Below are positions 46,745 through 58,265 of a stretch of 64,000 nt of DNA, in pieces; within the stretch, counting starts at the first letter, position 1; each line of letters begins with the position of its first letter. The stretch is from Arcuatula senhousia (Eukaryota > Mollusca > Bivalvia > Mytilida > Mytilidae), in assembly GCA_963971305.1 (NCBI GenBank), contig OZ020306.1, positions 2,472,842-2,536,841 of the forward strand, given 5' to 3'. A program made the position numbers and the translations under genes. The notes under the pieces were generated by a model. It made no database searches and was not told the DNA's origin. It saw only the letters and a program-made list of their open reading frames with translations.

Positions 46745-48055
46745 CTAAAATTTAAAAGAGTAAAAAATGTTTTATTTCTACATGTATTATATTGTATTAT
46801 AAAAGTAATAATTACATTTAAATGAATTTTAGTTCATCATGTTCATCAAAGTGTGAAATTTTCATGAATGGATATTGTTTACATGAACATGTAATTACAA
46901 ATGTACCAGTAATTCCATCATGTCCATACTATATGCAATTTCAATACAGATATACAAGTACTCACATTGTGTAATTTAATATTACTGTAAAGTTAATGGA
47001 ATTATAATTAACTGGACTTGATATTACAATGATAATTTATTCAAATTCAAATTCTTTATTGGCACAAACATTTATACATGTACATTTATATTCACATGGT
47101 TAAGGCCCAGATGTTACAATCAACACATTGACATGCTTATACAATATATGATTATATGTGTGACGGATGAGCCTACTTTGTCAAAGACAATTACGTCCCT
47201 TTAATGTGTATATGGACTGTTTATTTTGATTTTATAATATAAATGATAGAGCTGCAGTATGTAAGATACGAATAAGCTCTCATACATTAATGATTGAAAG
47301 AGGAAGACATCTCCAAATTCCCAAAAATTTAAGACTATGTAATTTGTGTAATTCTGACCAGATTGAAGATGAAAATCACTTTTTATTTTATTGTCCAAAA
47401 TATAAACAATTAAGAGAAACATTTCATGATAAGTTATTAAACATTTTTCAAACCAAGAAGCATTTTTATTCCAAAAAGGTATATGACATTAACTTTCTCT
47501 TAAATAACACTTCATATACAATACTAAAATTAACTTCCTCTTTCATATCTGATGGATTAAATATGAGAAAAAACTAAGTTTATAATCTTTCTGTTTTATT
47601 CATATTATTATACTATAACTGTTATAAAGGTTATTGCAAACACAATGCTTATAAAATCAATAAGTATCATATGTTATCATATAAATATTACATATATATA
47701 CAATAAGTATACACATGCAATGGCATACATATTAATTGTCAGGTTAAACATGTATTGTATTCTTTATATGTCACTTTATATAGGCCTTAACCATCTATTG
47801 TAGTTGAGTTTGAGCTAATAAAATTATTCTTATTCTTATTCTTATTCTGTATTTGTAACTAATTTATTATTTAAATTTGAATTTGTGAATTATTTGCAGT
47901 TTCAATTATAGTACATTACCTTTTCAATTGCAATTTATTAATTTGTCAAGTTCATTATTGTTCAAGTTTAACTTTGCTAGCCAGGGTCTTTTCAGACCTG
48001 ACTCAGCTTCTTCAAGCAGACAGACCATGCACAGTATCTCATCATATACAGTCAT
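46745..48055. pseudogene. LINE 3' remnant with (ATTCTT)n tail
   Basis: A plus-strand frame at 47290-47577 encodes the zinc-binding C-terminus of a LINE polyprotein (RLCNLCNSDQIEDENHFLF, then YCPKY: CxxC..H..C). In-frame residues continue upstream to about 47245. The element ends near 47848 in AATAAAATTATTCTTATTC. A separate, oppositely oriented LINE 3' end lies at 47039-47100. No reverse transcriptase is left. Confidence 0.8.
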
Positions 48056-48706
48056 CAGTCAGGGGCGTAACTTATTCAAGTTATTATAGAAAATCACAAT
48101 CATTTGTTATTAAACCATAATATCAAGAGTTGTCTGCCCTTACAATCTTCCCTTGTAATAACATACAATGTACGAATGTGATTTGGGAACCGTGGTCTAG
48201 GAAAACTAGTAAAACAGTCATAATAACTAGCACATCTTATTGTACTGCAAAATTACAGCTAATCTGCTCAGTAACTTTTCACAAAATTCTAGCATGCGCA
48301 GTAAGTTTTTTTAATTGAAAATCAATAATTGATAATTAAAGATTTGTATTCTTTCATATTGGGCGTTAAATATAAAACTTAAGGTAGCAAATATCATTAA
48401 GAAAATATCACAAGAAAATGACTCTTTTTCTCAAATAAACTCATTATGTTTATAATAAGCCTACACTTATGATCTAAAATGGCAATAAAATGTACGTGCA
48501 TCAAATTAGACCATAACAAATCAAAAACACTACTTCTTTGCCTCTGTTCAATATAACAGACGTAAGTTATCCAAGGATACTATTTCAACAAATCACACGT
48601 TATTACAAGGGTAGGTAATAAGGGCAGACAATTCTTGATGTTATGAATTAATAACAAATGGTTGAGATTTTTCTGTAATAACTTAAATAAGTTACACCCC
48701 TGACTG
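48056..48706. mobile_element. 651-bp element with about 100-bp inverted repeats
   Basis: CAGTCAGGGGCGTAACTTAT is inverted at the right end (..ACACCCCTGACTG). The arms match for about 100 nt (ACAAATG and GTCTGCCCTTA blocks). GTCAT is repeated at 48051-48055 and 48707-48711. Non-coding; hAT-like by its CAG start. Confidence 0.8.
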
Positions 48707-49600
48707 GTCATGGATGTTTTAATTTAATTTTGTTCTAAAATCATATCAAGTTTTCAAATAATTTTAAAGTTTTAAAAATGTCTTGTCTTTGTTGTAAATT
48801 GTCGTTTGTGTTATAGCAGAACAGCATATTCTCCAAATAACCCTCCTGTTACATATGTATACACTTAAATTTATGAAATTGAAAGAGTCATCACTAAAAC
48901 TTTATAGATAATTTTTGTTATGTACTTTGTGTATTCCAATACTAGGGTTGCACAATATATCCGTTCCGGATTTGACTCGTCATTTAGACGAGGTCATCAG
49001 GGGTCACGGGGAGGAAAAACGACGTCATTCAACATGGCCATGGGACAAAGGGAACATCATTTTCTATCAACGATTCTTCTGTAATTATTCAACATAAAGG
49101 GTAAAAATCATTTGAAACTGACAAATAAACCAACTTTCAACATTTCCAACCCATAAAAAAGCAATCTTGAACGGAAATAAAGAATTTACTTTCTTCTTCC
49201 ATTAGCATGTTGGAACCAGTTTTTTTACCAGTTCCTCCTCTTTTGGCTAAAATAGTGACCGATCCTGCAAATGCGCAACCCTTGTATTATTAAAATGTTC
49301 TATGTACTTGTCTGCATGTTATAATGTATAATTGTTTGATGGTATAAAATATAAATTAAAGCTCCAGGGAGCAAGTAGAAGTTATGTTTCTGTTGACCTT
49401 AAACTTTACTTTAATTTTTTAAATCAAATTTACTTACTTACTATTTCTTTCATCAATCAATCAATCAATAAACTTTATTTAATTAAAGTCGGCAAGTTAA
49501 ATAACAACAAACATAAGCTCTTTAGAGCTTTTGAACCGACATTTATAAAATCAGTAAAATCCTTTCTTCTTCTTCTTCCATATACGGAGGTAACTCAGTG
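48707..49600. other. Intergenic; no gene recognised
   Basis: AT-rich. 49444-49510 starts with a (CAAT)n run followed by AAACTTTATTT, resembling a LINE 3' end on the minus strand. Confidence 0.4.
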
Positions 49601-49779
49601 TTGAGCGTTATACTCCGGCGTTATACTTTGAAGCCAGATTAGACCGATTCTGGGAAAACCAAGCACAGAGATACCAATATCTAGAGAAAATACACACAAC
49701 CGGACATGACTTTAATAGTATTAGTATTGAAGAATTAGAGATGACAGAAGAGGACGCCAGAGGTGTCCTACAGTCATAA
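49601..49779 (+). CDS. Possible coding exon of unknown product
   Basis: After a pyrimidine-rich tract and AACTCAG, a frame of 58 codons (VERYTPALYFEARLDRFWEN..) runs to TAA. Its charged, helical composition looks like genuine protein. The RLDRFWENQ stretch recalls the C-terminal tail of mollusc LINE polyproteins (fragment with xLDxxWxNQ), so a retroelement origin is the main alternative. No upstream partner exon is identified. Function unknown. Confidence 0.35.
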
Positions 49780-50307
49780 CAGATCCTGTGAGTTATTTAA
49801 CTTTAACCGACATTTCACTTTCATGTAGAATTTAAGAAAGTTTGCAAAATATGATGGACTGCAAAATGTTTTTCATCTACAGTTACTTACACTGAATATA
49901 AACTAAAGATCTACCAAAAAATTCTAAAAATAAAAAAATCAACATCAGCAACAATCAGCGTCTTTCCAACGCTTGAAAAGTTTGAAAAGTACACCTGCAA
50001 AGAAGAATTGTCAGAAATTAACTAAAACCTATAAAGTGAAACATTTTAAAAAGATACGAGAAAAAAATCAATAAAATCAGCAAATGTATTGTCTAAGTAA
50101 TTCAAATACAATATCTTTACGTTTAGCTCATTAAACATTTTGAAGACCAGGAAGTAAACTGCTAAAACCAAGAGTTGTCCCCATACAGAACTGTAAAATG
50201 ACAAAAGTGGTAAGTTATATCTAAGAATTTGTTATTTGAGGTTCCTAATAATGAGGAACAAGAAATTGTTACACATAAACATAATAAACATAAACATAAA
50301 CATCATT

Positions 50308-50487
50308 TTATTCCAGATCATGAGCCCACGAGGAGCAATAAGAGATTACAACAATGAGAGAACACATATGCATGAAAAAACACAAGGGTTAGTTAAGAGA
50401 ATGTTTTACACCTGTTGCACTTCAGACTCCAAACAAATTGTGAAGCAGATATGTGGCAGAAGATTACTTGACACATATCGCAGCTAA
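50308..50487 (+). CDS. Possible small Cys-containing peptide frame
   Basis: Frame 50236-50487 includes, after an acceptor-like TTTTATTCCAG, MSPRGAIRDYNN.. and ends KRMFYTCCTSDSKQIVKQIC, GRR and a 7-residue tail. A dibasic KR before a CC..C segment and GRR after it would suit a processed, amidated peptide, but there is no signal peptide in view. The frame stops exactly where Penelope-related sequence begins (50488). Unknown; may be chance. Confidence 0.25.
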   Translation, partial: LFQIMSPRGAIRDYNNERTHMHEKTQGLVKRMFYTCCTSDSKQIVKQICGRRLLDTYRS

Positions 50488-50580
50488 GGACTTTGTTGCT
50501 CCCTCTATCAATATTTTGTTAGAGTCAATGTGTGGTACGAATAAAAATTTAACACAAGGGAATAATACTCACTTTCAGCA
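50488..50580 (+). repeat. Inverted copy of the Penelope element's 5' leader
   Basis: GACTTTGTTGCTCC..CTCTATCAATATTTTGTT..AGAGTCAATG resembles, in opposite orientation, the region upstream of the reverse transcriptase (about 52917-52995). Penelope-like elements often carry such partial, sometimes inverted, terminal copies (pseudo-LTRs). Confidence 0.55.
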
Positions 50581-50989
50581 CCTTCCAAAACACTGAAAAA
50601 TATCTTCATTCTTGGCCTCAAATTCAAATCGGGCTTTATTGGGCAATTTTATAAATTTTTGCTATCATAGAAGAAAATGAGATGTGGAATAAGTGTACGC
50701 GACACAACCTACATTTTAAATATCCACAATGGAAAACAGCCAGCAGCCTTCAATGTGACCAGCGGTCGCTGCTCGCTGTTTTTCAATTGGCCCCTGGATT
50801 GAAAATAAAATACATATGATTCAAGCCCAATCCCAAAGTGCATTGAAAGACCCTCTTCTTGACAAAAAACAATTAACAAAAATTCGACTAAATACAAACA
50901 TAAGCTTTGATAAAGATTCCTGGCTTAGGACAGGCACATTAAAATGTGGCGGGGTTAAACTAGTTTTTTGGCGCCAACCTTCCCCCTAA

Positions 50990-51269
50990 GGCACGGACCA
51001 TTTGATTTTCTGGGGGGGGCCTGGGATTTTTTTGAAAAAAATTTCCCGGCCCAGATTTTTGTAAAAAAAAATAATCCGGCCAGCACCTAGGTTGAAAAAA
51101 ATAATCTGGTTGCAATCTTGCCAATTGAAAAAAAATAATCTTGCCAACAAAATTTCCTTGCTTAATATGTGTGTGAAAAAAATAATCTGGCCCGCAAAGT
51201 GGGTGAAAAAAATTTCCCGGCTCAAGGTAAAATCCCAGGCCACCCCCAGAAAATCAAATGGTCCGTGCC
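50990..51269. mobile_element. 280-bp MITE in the Penelope 3' region
   Basis: Perfect inverted ends of at least 27 nt (GGCACGGACCATTTGATTTT..), flanked by TAA at 50987-50989 and 51270-51272. The interior consists of repeated GAAAAAAATAATCTGGCC-like units and G/C-rich blocks. The 11141-11970 copy shows the empty site. A 3-bp TAA target suggests PIF/Harbinger. Confidence 0.85.
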
Positions 51270-51584
51270 TAATAATAATCAATAACAAAGCACAAACTAA
51301 CACACAGTAAAAATCAAATCGATAGAAGTTCAATTCAACAAGAGAGTATCTGAGACAAAAGGACAACAGGTAATTAACGGGACGTAAAGATACTCTCTTG
51401 AGAACACTCGAAGTTACTGACAGCTAGCTAAGAAGCATCCATCGACTGATGTAAAAAAATCAAGTATGTCGATTTTAAATCCGACACAACACGTCAAACA
51501 CTTGATTTGATGATGCATCATCACACAAAACCGACACACTTGACCGCTGTAATGCTCAAAAATGACATAAGTATAAAAAGGCAA

Positions 51585-52895
51585 TTAACATTTTAAAGTA
51601 AGTATCAAATTATCAATATTTTTACCAAAGAAGACTAAATTCAAAGATTTTACTAAAATATCCATTTCATAACCTTTATTTAATAAAGTTTTAAGCCAAT
51701 TTTGCATTCCCAACGGATTGTTTTTGAATTTATTTGCTCTATAAACAACATTACCGTAGAAATCTGGATGGGATATTCCCTTTACAATCAAAAGTCGTCG
51801 TGTACAGTTAAATTTTCCAATAAGGTATAGATATTTATGATAAAACTTAGTAAACGACTTCACTAATTTGTGGTAACGATATCCTTGTTTTAGTAATTTT
51901 TTTGTAATACACTGGTTTTTATCATTAAAATCAGACACACCACTGCAGATCCGAGCATATCTTACCAACTGTGAAATATATACTCCGTAAGACGGAGCAA
52001 GTGGTACATCTCCCTCTAGAAAAGGAAAATTCACAATGGGAAATGAAAAGTCATCCCGTTTATCATATATTTTAGTGTGTAATTTTCCATTGATTATACT
52101 TAAATCTAGATCTAAAAATGGGCATCTATCACCAGTAAGGTTAGATTTATTCAAAGTTAGTTCCTTGGGATAAATTTCCGTAATAAAATTAGAAAATGTC
52201 GGATTGTTTAGTGAAAGAATGTCGTCTAAATATCTGTATGTATAATTAAAAGTTTCAATGAGATGTTGTCTGTTGGGGTCTTTTTGAAGTTTTGACATAA
52301 ATTGGGATTCATAACAATACAAAAAAAGGTCAGCAATAAGTGGGGCACAATTAGTTCCCATAGGGATACCAATGACTTGGCGATAAATTGTTCTCCCAAA
52401 ACGAATATAAATGTTGTCCAAAAGATAATTTAGAGCAGTTATCATTTCTGCATCAGTCCAATTGACGTAACCTTTATGAGTCTCCTTGCTAAAAAACGAT
52501 TTATTAAATAATTTAGAAACTTTAGAGCAGATATAGTCACTTTTAGATTTATCGAAACACCATTTAACCAGATATTCAAATTGTTTTTTAATAAGACAGT
52601 GAGGAAGGTTAGTGTACAAAGTAGAAAAATCGTAGCTATCAACTGTATGGTAAGTACCTTCAAAAGCGCGAAGTTTGTCTAAAACATCGAGCGAATTTTT
52701 CACACTCCAAAAATGATTTATGCCACTGTTTTCAAATACCTTTTCGCAGTATCGAATAATAAATTCTTTCATAGTAGTCAAAGCAAGTGATAAGACTTTA
52801 GAAATATTAGTGAGAGAACACTTACTTGAAGCAGATATGAAACAAGATTTATAAGGATTTTTGTGTAGTTTAGGGATCCAGTACATTGTTGACAT
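51585..52895 (-). CDS. Penelope-like reverse transcriptase
   Basis: A 436-residue open frame without stops. RT motifs in order: WIPKLHKNPYK (near residue 6), catalytic motif A DSYDFSTLYTNLP (about 90), motif B IGIPMGTNCAP (about 175), and motif C YRYLDDIL (about 220) with the paired aspartates. The C-terminal region (KFKNNPLGMQNWLKTLL) is shared with the copy at 11698-11967. The N-terminus is short: the ATG lies just before motif 1, and upstream sequence is missing, so the frame is probably 5'-truncated. No GIY-YIG endonuclease is seen downstream. The core resembles the IPMGTNCAPLxADLF reverse transcriptases common in bivalves; assignment to Penelope-like elements rests on these motifs and the pseudo-LTR-like structure. 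Confidence 0.85.
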   Translation of the reverse strand: MSTMYWIPKLHKNPYKSCFISASSKCSLTNISKVLSLALTTMKEFIIRYCEKVFENSGINHFWSVKNSLDVLDKLRAFEGTYHTVDSYDFSTLYTNLPHCLIKKQFEYLVKWCFDKSKSDYICSKVSKLFNKSFFSKETHKGYVNWTDAEMITALNYLLDNIYIRFGRTIYRQVIGIPMGTNCAPLIADLFLYCYESQFMSKLQKDPNRQHLIETFNYTYRYLDDILSLNNPTFSNFITEIYPKELTLNKSNLTGDRCPFLDLDLSIINGKLHTKIYDKRDDFSFPIVNFPFLEGDVPLAPSYGVYISQLVRYARICSGVSDFNDKNQCITKKLLKQGYRYHKLVKSFTKFYHKYLYLIGKFNCTRRLLIVKGISHPDFYGNVVYRANKFKNNPLGMQNWLKTLLNKGYEMDILVKSLNLVFFGKNIDNLILTLKC

Positions 52896-52995
52896 GAAAA
52901 AGAAAGTAAATATATGTCAACATTCTCCCTTGTGTTTTTTTGTTCCGTTCATTGACTCTAAACAAAATATTGATAGAGGGGAGCAAGTCCCTGTG

Positions 52996-55162
52996 GACAC
53001 ATGCAGTCTTATGTGTTCTTTCTTTGGTTGTCTATAAAACAAAACATATTACAAATGTCTTCATTTATAAACACAAATATATCATATTTTACCAAAATAT
53101 TATTTGGTCACATGCTGGTAATGGAATAAATGTTAGGAAGAGACCCTTTCATTTTAGGGGGACTATGAAATCTATTTTCTTATTCTGCCTTTTCTTTTTA
53201 CAAAGATTGGAGCCTTGATTTTGTGCGTCCACCATAAATTTTCTGCCCAAAACTGCCTTATTTTTCTGCCTTTCTATTTAAAGTTTCACTTGAAGCCTCC
53301 CATTAACAATCAAATGGTGATGCTCCGGGTACGATAATATTATTCCCAGGGATTTTATCCCTAATTGGGCCACATCAAATTAATTCAAAGTTCATTGTGC
53401 AACCTTCCAAATGATTTTTTAAGATTTGAAAAAAATAAAGTGTAAATAAAACAAATGACCACATGAGCAATAATATTTTTCTTTATTCTGTTAATATAAC
53501 TATGCCAGTAATTAAACAATTAACTCAAATAGAGCAATCTAGCAAAATGTTAATACTTGCCCTATTAAATCAAGTGCACAAATCTCTGAAATATTTTAAT
53601 AGAAGATTGGAAATGGATGTGTGCAATTCCAGATTTTGAGCAGCAAAAGAAAAGAAAATTATCGATTTGTGACCAGGTTGCTTCCCTATCGATTCAAGGT
53701 CATAGATTTTAAAAATTGAAATAATTTGCATACTGATCAACCTACTTGTATCCTACTTTATGTTGTAATTTTCGTTTCATAAATATCATGTTGTAATTCA
53801 AAATTATACCGTATATTTGCTTTTATTTCATGTGTATCTAACTTTCGATATCTTCGTGGTTAGTAGCAATCTGGGAACATTAAACACCGCGAAAATTTCC
53901 CATATAAGTTATTGTTTCTGTTCCTTTTCCTAAAAAGACACAGCCAGTTGTCTTTCTTTTTTATGAATTATAATTCATGCTAATTAGTTACCCTGGCATG
54001 GATGAGAAACATAAGGATGTGGACTAATAGCCATGTCATTAAAAAAAACACAGAAGAAGAGAATTTAGCCACCAACTATTTTATTTATGAAAGGGGGGCT
54101 GGGATTTGATCCTCTATGAGAAAAAAGTTTCAGATGGATACAAATTTTGAATATTTCTATTGAGGATCAAATCTTTTCCATTGTTTGAATTAGAAATATA
54201 TACATGTACAATGCAAAAATGCAATAGGAAAAATCATCAGCAATGTAGATCTTAGTCATTATTCTGGGAAGGAAACAGAAAATCATGGTAATTTTCATTA
54301 GGGGAATAAAAGTTTGTCAAACATGTCAAACGCAGAAAAGTTCTTTAAGTTAAAAATATGTTATACTTTTTCCAATATAAAAAGTAAATTTTTGTTGGTA
54401 TCAAATTTAATCTAGAGCACTCTATAATGCTGGGAAGATGATTGGAAGTTTTATTTTAATGTATTGTTGTCACTTGGCCCCCTCAATGGTCTGTCTGTCT
54501 GTGTAATAATTTTTTTTCTCTCCTTTATACATGATATAAGAAACAAGAAGACCCATGGCCAGTTTAAATCCAATGCACCATTTGCATGTCAGCCTATCAT
54601 TTCCTTGGAATCAATATCTAAAAACTAAGTTTTACCTACATATTGATTAAGTTGAGGGAAAAGAGAATTCTGAAAATACTTTGGTCTACATATTGATTGC
54701 AATATCAGTTTAATAAGTGTGGGAGACTAAACCAATAAATGTAATTAATTCATAATATAACATACTTCAACCTTAATTTAAGAAAGCACTTGGCTTGGTT
54801 TATATTTTATACAAAATGTTTGAATTTTATATGAGATCAATTGCTGGTTTATGGTCTGTTATACATAATTGACCCATTGACCTGAAATCTATAGTGACAA
54901 GGAAGTTGTGGTTGTCATTTGCTTACTTTTTTACTTTTATTGCCCAAGCTTATTCAGTAATTACTTATATTTGATGTTAATACTTAAAGTTTATATTCAT
55001 GGAAACAGGTAAATTGTTTTTTTTTTGCAGCCTGTATTGTTGTGATAGGTGTTCAATAGACTTTTTAATTTGAAGCTTTTTAATTAAATTCCATTTTCAG
55101 ATGAGGGGGTGATTATTTGTTTAATCTTTGATAGAGTTATTTCCCCTTACTTTAATTTTTTA
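52996..55162. other. Intergenic; nothing recognised
   Basis: AT-rich, with short open frames only. No clear repeat, gene or RNA signal on either strand. It could hold an upstream noncoding exon of DIPK1, which would be needed if the acceptor at 58243 is used. Confidence 0.4.
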
Positions 55163-57593
55163 TTAGCTCACCTGGCCAAAGGCCATGTGAGCTATTGCCA
55201 TCACTTGGCGTCCGTCGTCGTCGTCGTCGTCGTCGTCCGTCGTCGTCGTCCGTCGTCGTTAACTTTTCTTCAAACTTCTTCTCCTCTGAAACGGCTGCAC
55301 AGATTCAAACCAAATTTGGTCTGGTGGTACTTTAGGGTATTCCCCACAGAACTGATGTGGGGATTTTTGATTCGTCGAAAAACATGGCCGCCGTTGCTAA
55401 AAATAGACCAGGGGGGTCAGACTACTGTTTTTGGCTTGTAAATCAAAAAGTATAAGAGATAGATGAAATCTGATGCCACGCTACTGCTTCAGCATCAAAA
55501 GCTCTACAAAAGTCACCGTTGAGTCGAAGTTGTCAGATGATGCCTTATGGGAGTTATGGCCCCTTAAAGGTGAAAAATAGCATTTTTTCATGTTTTTGGC
55601 CTATGGAATGAAAATTATTGCAGATAGAGAGAAGCTGTTGCTTGCTTAAATGTTCAGCTCATTAAGCTCTACAAAAGTCTCCATAAGGTCAAAGTTGTCA
55701 GATGACCCCTTATAGGGGTTACGGCCCCTTAAAGGCAAAAAATAGAGTTTTTGGCCTATAGAATGAAAACTATTGCAGATAGAGAAAAGCTGTTGCTTGC
55801 TTAAATGTTCAGCTCATTTAGCTCTACACAAGCCTTCATAGGGTCGAAGTTGTCAGATGACCCCTTATAGGGGTTACGGCCCCTTAAAGGCAAAAAATAG
55901 TGTTTTTGGCCTATAGAATGAAAACTATTGCAGATAGAGAGAAGCTGTTGCTTGCTTAAATGTTCAGCTCATTAAGCTCTACAAAAGTTTCCAAAGGTCA
56001 AAGTTGTCAGATGACCCCTTTTAGGGGTTATGGCCCCTTAAAGGCAAAAAATAGAGTTTTTGGCCTATAGAATGAAAACTATTGCAGATAGAGAAAAGCT
56101 GTTGCTTGCTTAAATGTTCAGCTCGTTTAGCTCTACACAAGCCTCCATAGGGTCGAAGTTGTCAGATGACCCCTTATAGGGGTTACGGCCCCTTAAAGGC
56201 AAAAAATAGTGTTTTTGGCCTATAGAATGAAAACTATTGCAGATAGAGAAAAGCTGTTTCTTGCTTAAATGTTCAGCTCATTTAGCTCTACAAAAGTCTC
56301 CATAGGGTCAAAGTTGTCAGATGACCCCTTTTAGGGGTTATGGCCCCTTAAAGGCAAAAAATAGAGTTTTTGGCCTATAGAATGAAAACTATTGCAGATA
56401 GAGAAAAGCTGTTGCTTGCTTAAATGTTCAGTTCGTTTAGCTCTACACAAGCCTCCATAGGGTCGAAGTTGTCAGATGACCCCTTATAGGGGTTACGGCC
56501 CCTTAAAGGCAAAAAATAGTGTTTTTGGCCTATAGAATGAAAACTATTGCAGATAGAGAGAAGCTGTTGCTTGCTTAAATGTTCAGCTCATTAAGCTCTA
56601 CAAAAGTCTCCAAAGGTCAAAGTTGTCAGATGACCCCTTTTAGGGGTTATGGCCCCTTAAAGGCAAAAAATAGAGTTTTTTGCCTATAGAATGAAAACTA
56701 TTCCAGATAGAGAAAAGCTGTTGCTTGCTTAAATGTTCAGCTCGTTTAGCTCTACACAAGCCTCCATAGGGTCGAAGTTGTCAGATGACCCCTTATAGGG
56801 GTTACGGCCCCTTAAAGGCAAAAAATAGTGTTTTTGGCCTATAGAATGAAAACTATTGCAGATAGAGAAAAGCTGTTTCTTGCTTAAATGTTCAGCTCAT
56901 TTAGCTCTACAAAAGTCTCCATAGGGTCAAAGTTGTCAGATGACCCCTTTTAGGGGTTATGGTCCCTTAAAGGCAAAAAATAGAGTTTTTGGCCTATAGA
57001 ATGAAAACTATTGCAGATAGAGAAAAGCTGTTGCTTGCTTAAATGTTCAGCTCGTTTAGCTTTACACAAGCCTCCATAGGGTCGAAGTTGTCAGATGACC
57101 CCTTATAGGGGTTACGGCCCCTTAAAGGCAAAAAATAGTGTTTTTGGCCTATAGAATGAAAACTATTGCAGATAGAGAAAAGCTGTTTCTTGCTTAAATG
57201 TTCAGCTCATTTAGCTCTACAAAAGTCTCCATAGGGTCAAAGTTGTCAGATGACCCCTTATAGGGGTTATGGCCCCTAATAGGCAAAAAATAGAGTTTTT
57301 GGCCTATAGAATGAATACTATTGCAGATAGAGAAAAGCTGTTGCTTGCTTAAATGTTCAGCTCATTTAGCTCTACAAAAGTCTCCATAGGGTCGAAGTTG
57401 TCAGATGACCCCTTTAAGGGGTTGTGGCCCTTTAAAGGTGAAAAATAGTGTTTTTTGCATTGGAATGAAAACTATTGCAGATAGAGAAAAGCTTTTTATT
57501 GCTTAAACATTCAGCTCATTTAGCTATACAAAAGTCTTCAAAGGGTTGACATTAAACCAGGTGAGCGATTCAGGCTCCTGGGAGCCTCTTGTT
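55163..57593 (+). mobile_element. AGCTCACC-bounded element carrying a 155-bp satellite
   Basis: Starts AGCTCACCTGGCC with a hairpin (AGCTCACCTGGCC/GGCCATGTGAGCT), then a (GTC)n run. It ends CAGGTGAGCGATTCAGGCTC with an AGGCTCCTGGGAGCCT hairpin and CTTGTT. Between about 55550 and 57560 lie about 13 units of 154-155 bp (phase marks 55731, 55886, 56040, 56195, 56350, 56505, 56659, 56814, 56969, 57124, 57279, 57434). Two unit types alternate, and a block of about 619 bp (four units) repeats. The layout recalls bivalve pearl/Helitron-related elements with internal tandem cores; this is by analogy. Confidence 0.8.
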
Positions 57594-57712
57594 TTTTTTT
57601 ATTTTCAGGAATATCAGTAAACATATAAAGATTTGACAAATCTTGCTATGGAATTAGGTAACATCTACCTTTTCTGTGTAAAGCCACAATATGTAGCTAT
57701 TTTGTCTTGACC

Positions 57713-58242
57713 TGTTTTTTTCTGTCATTTCAGATGTGACTGTCTATGCAATATGAAGTTGAACAAAATGGCAGCTTGACCCCTTTTTTTTCTGTCATTT
57801 CAGATTTTATGGTTTAGCTATGCAATGTAAAAATGAAAAGATTGCAGCTTGACCTCTTTTTCCCCCTGTCATTTCAGATGTGACAGTTAGCTATGCAATG
57901 TGAAGTTGAAAAGATTGCAGTTTGACCTCTTTTTTTCCTGTCATTTCAGATGTGACAGTTAGCTATGCGATATGAAATTAAAAAAAGATGGCAGCTTGAC
58001 CTGTTTTTTTTCCCTGTCATTTCAGATGTGATGATTTAGCTATGCAATGTGAAGTTGAAAAGATTGCAGCTTGACCTCTTTTTTTTCCCTGTCCTTTCAG
58101 ATGTGATGATTTAGCCATGCAATGTGAAGTTTGAAAAGATGTCAGCTTGACCTGTTTTTATGTCTTTTCAGATGTAATGATTTAGCCATGCAATATGAAG
58201 GTGATCAGGTCATTGTTTGACCTATATATTCTGTCTTTTCAG
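57713..58242 (+). repeat. Acceptor-side minisatellite of DIPK1 first coding exon
   Basis: Eight copies of a 65-76 bp unit starting GACCT at about 57713, 57778, 57851, 57924, 57998, 58073, 58149 and 58219. Each has a T-rich tract, a (T)TTCAG acceptor and the start of the exon (ATGTGATGATTTAGC, then CATGCAATATGAAG). The last copy runs into the coding exon. Units differ in pyrimidine-tract length and carry indels and substitutions, so the array is older than the AARS1 and PSMB5 ones. Confidence 0.92.
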
Positions 58243-58265
58243 ATGTGATGATTTAGCCATGCAAT

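Larger units (their letters stand above)
50681..52995 (-). mobile_element. Penelope-like retroelement, 5'-truncated
   Basis: The minus-strand element runs from about 52995 to the terminus GATGTGGAATAAGTGTACGC at 50681. It comprises a short leader, a reverse-transcriptase frame (51585-52895) and a 3' untranslated region of about 900 nt, interrupted by a 280-bp MITE. A second, more truncated copy lies at 11141-11970, and solitary termini at 21411, 31436 and 59891 start at the same base. Confidence 0.8.

Noticed and set aside
50400..50487. Insulin-like A or B chain
   Set aside because: CC and ICG motifs tempt, but the CCxxxCx8C spacing is absent and no partner chain or signal peptide is seen.
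51420..51480. Hammerhead ribozyme, as reported in Penelope-like elements
   Set aside because: CTGATG occurs, but the rest of the conserved core (GA after it, GAAA, paired stems) is not found on either strand.
55109..55441. 110-codon frame with a Val run
   Set aside because: The Val run is the GTC microsatellite at the start of the AGCTCACC-type element.
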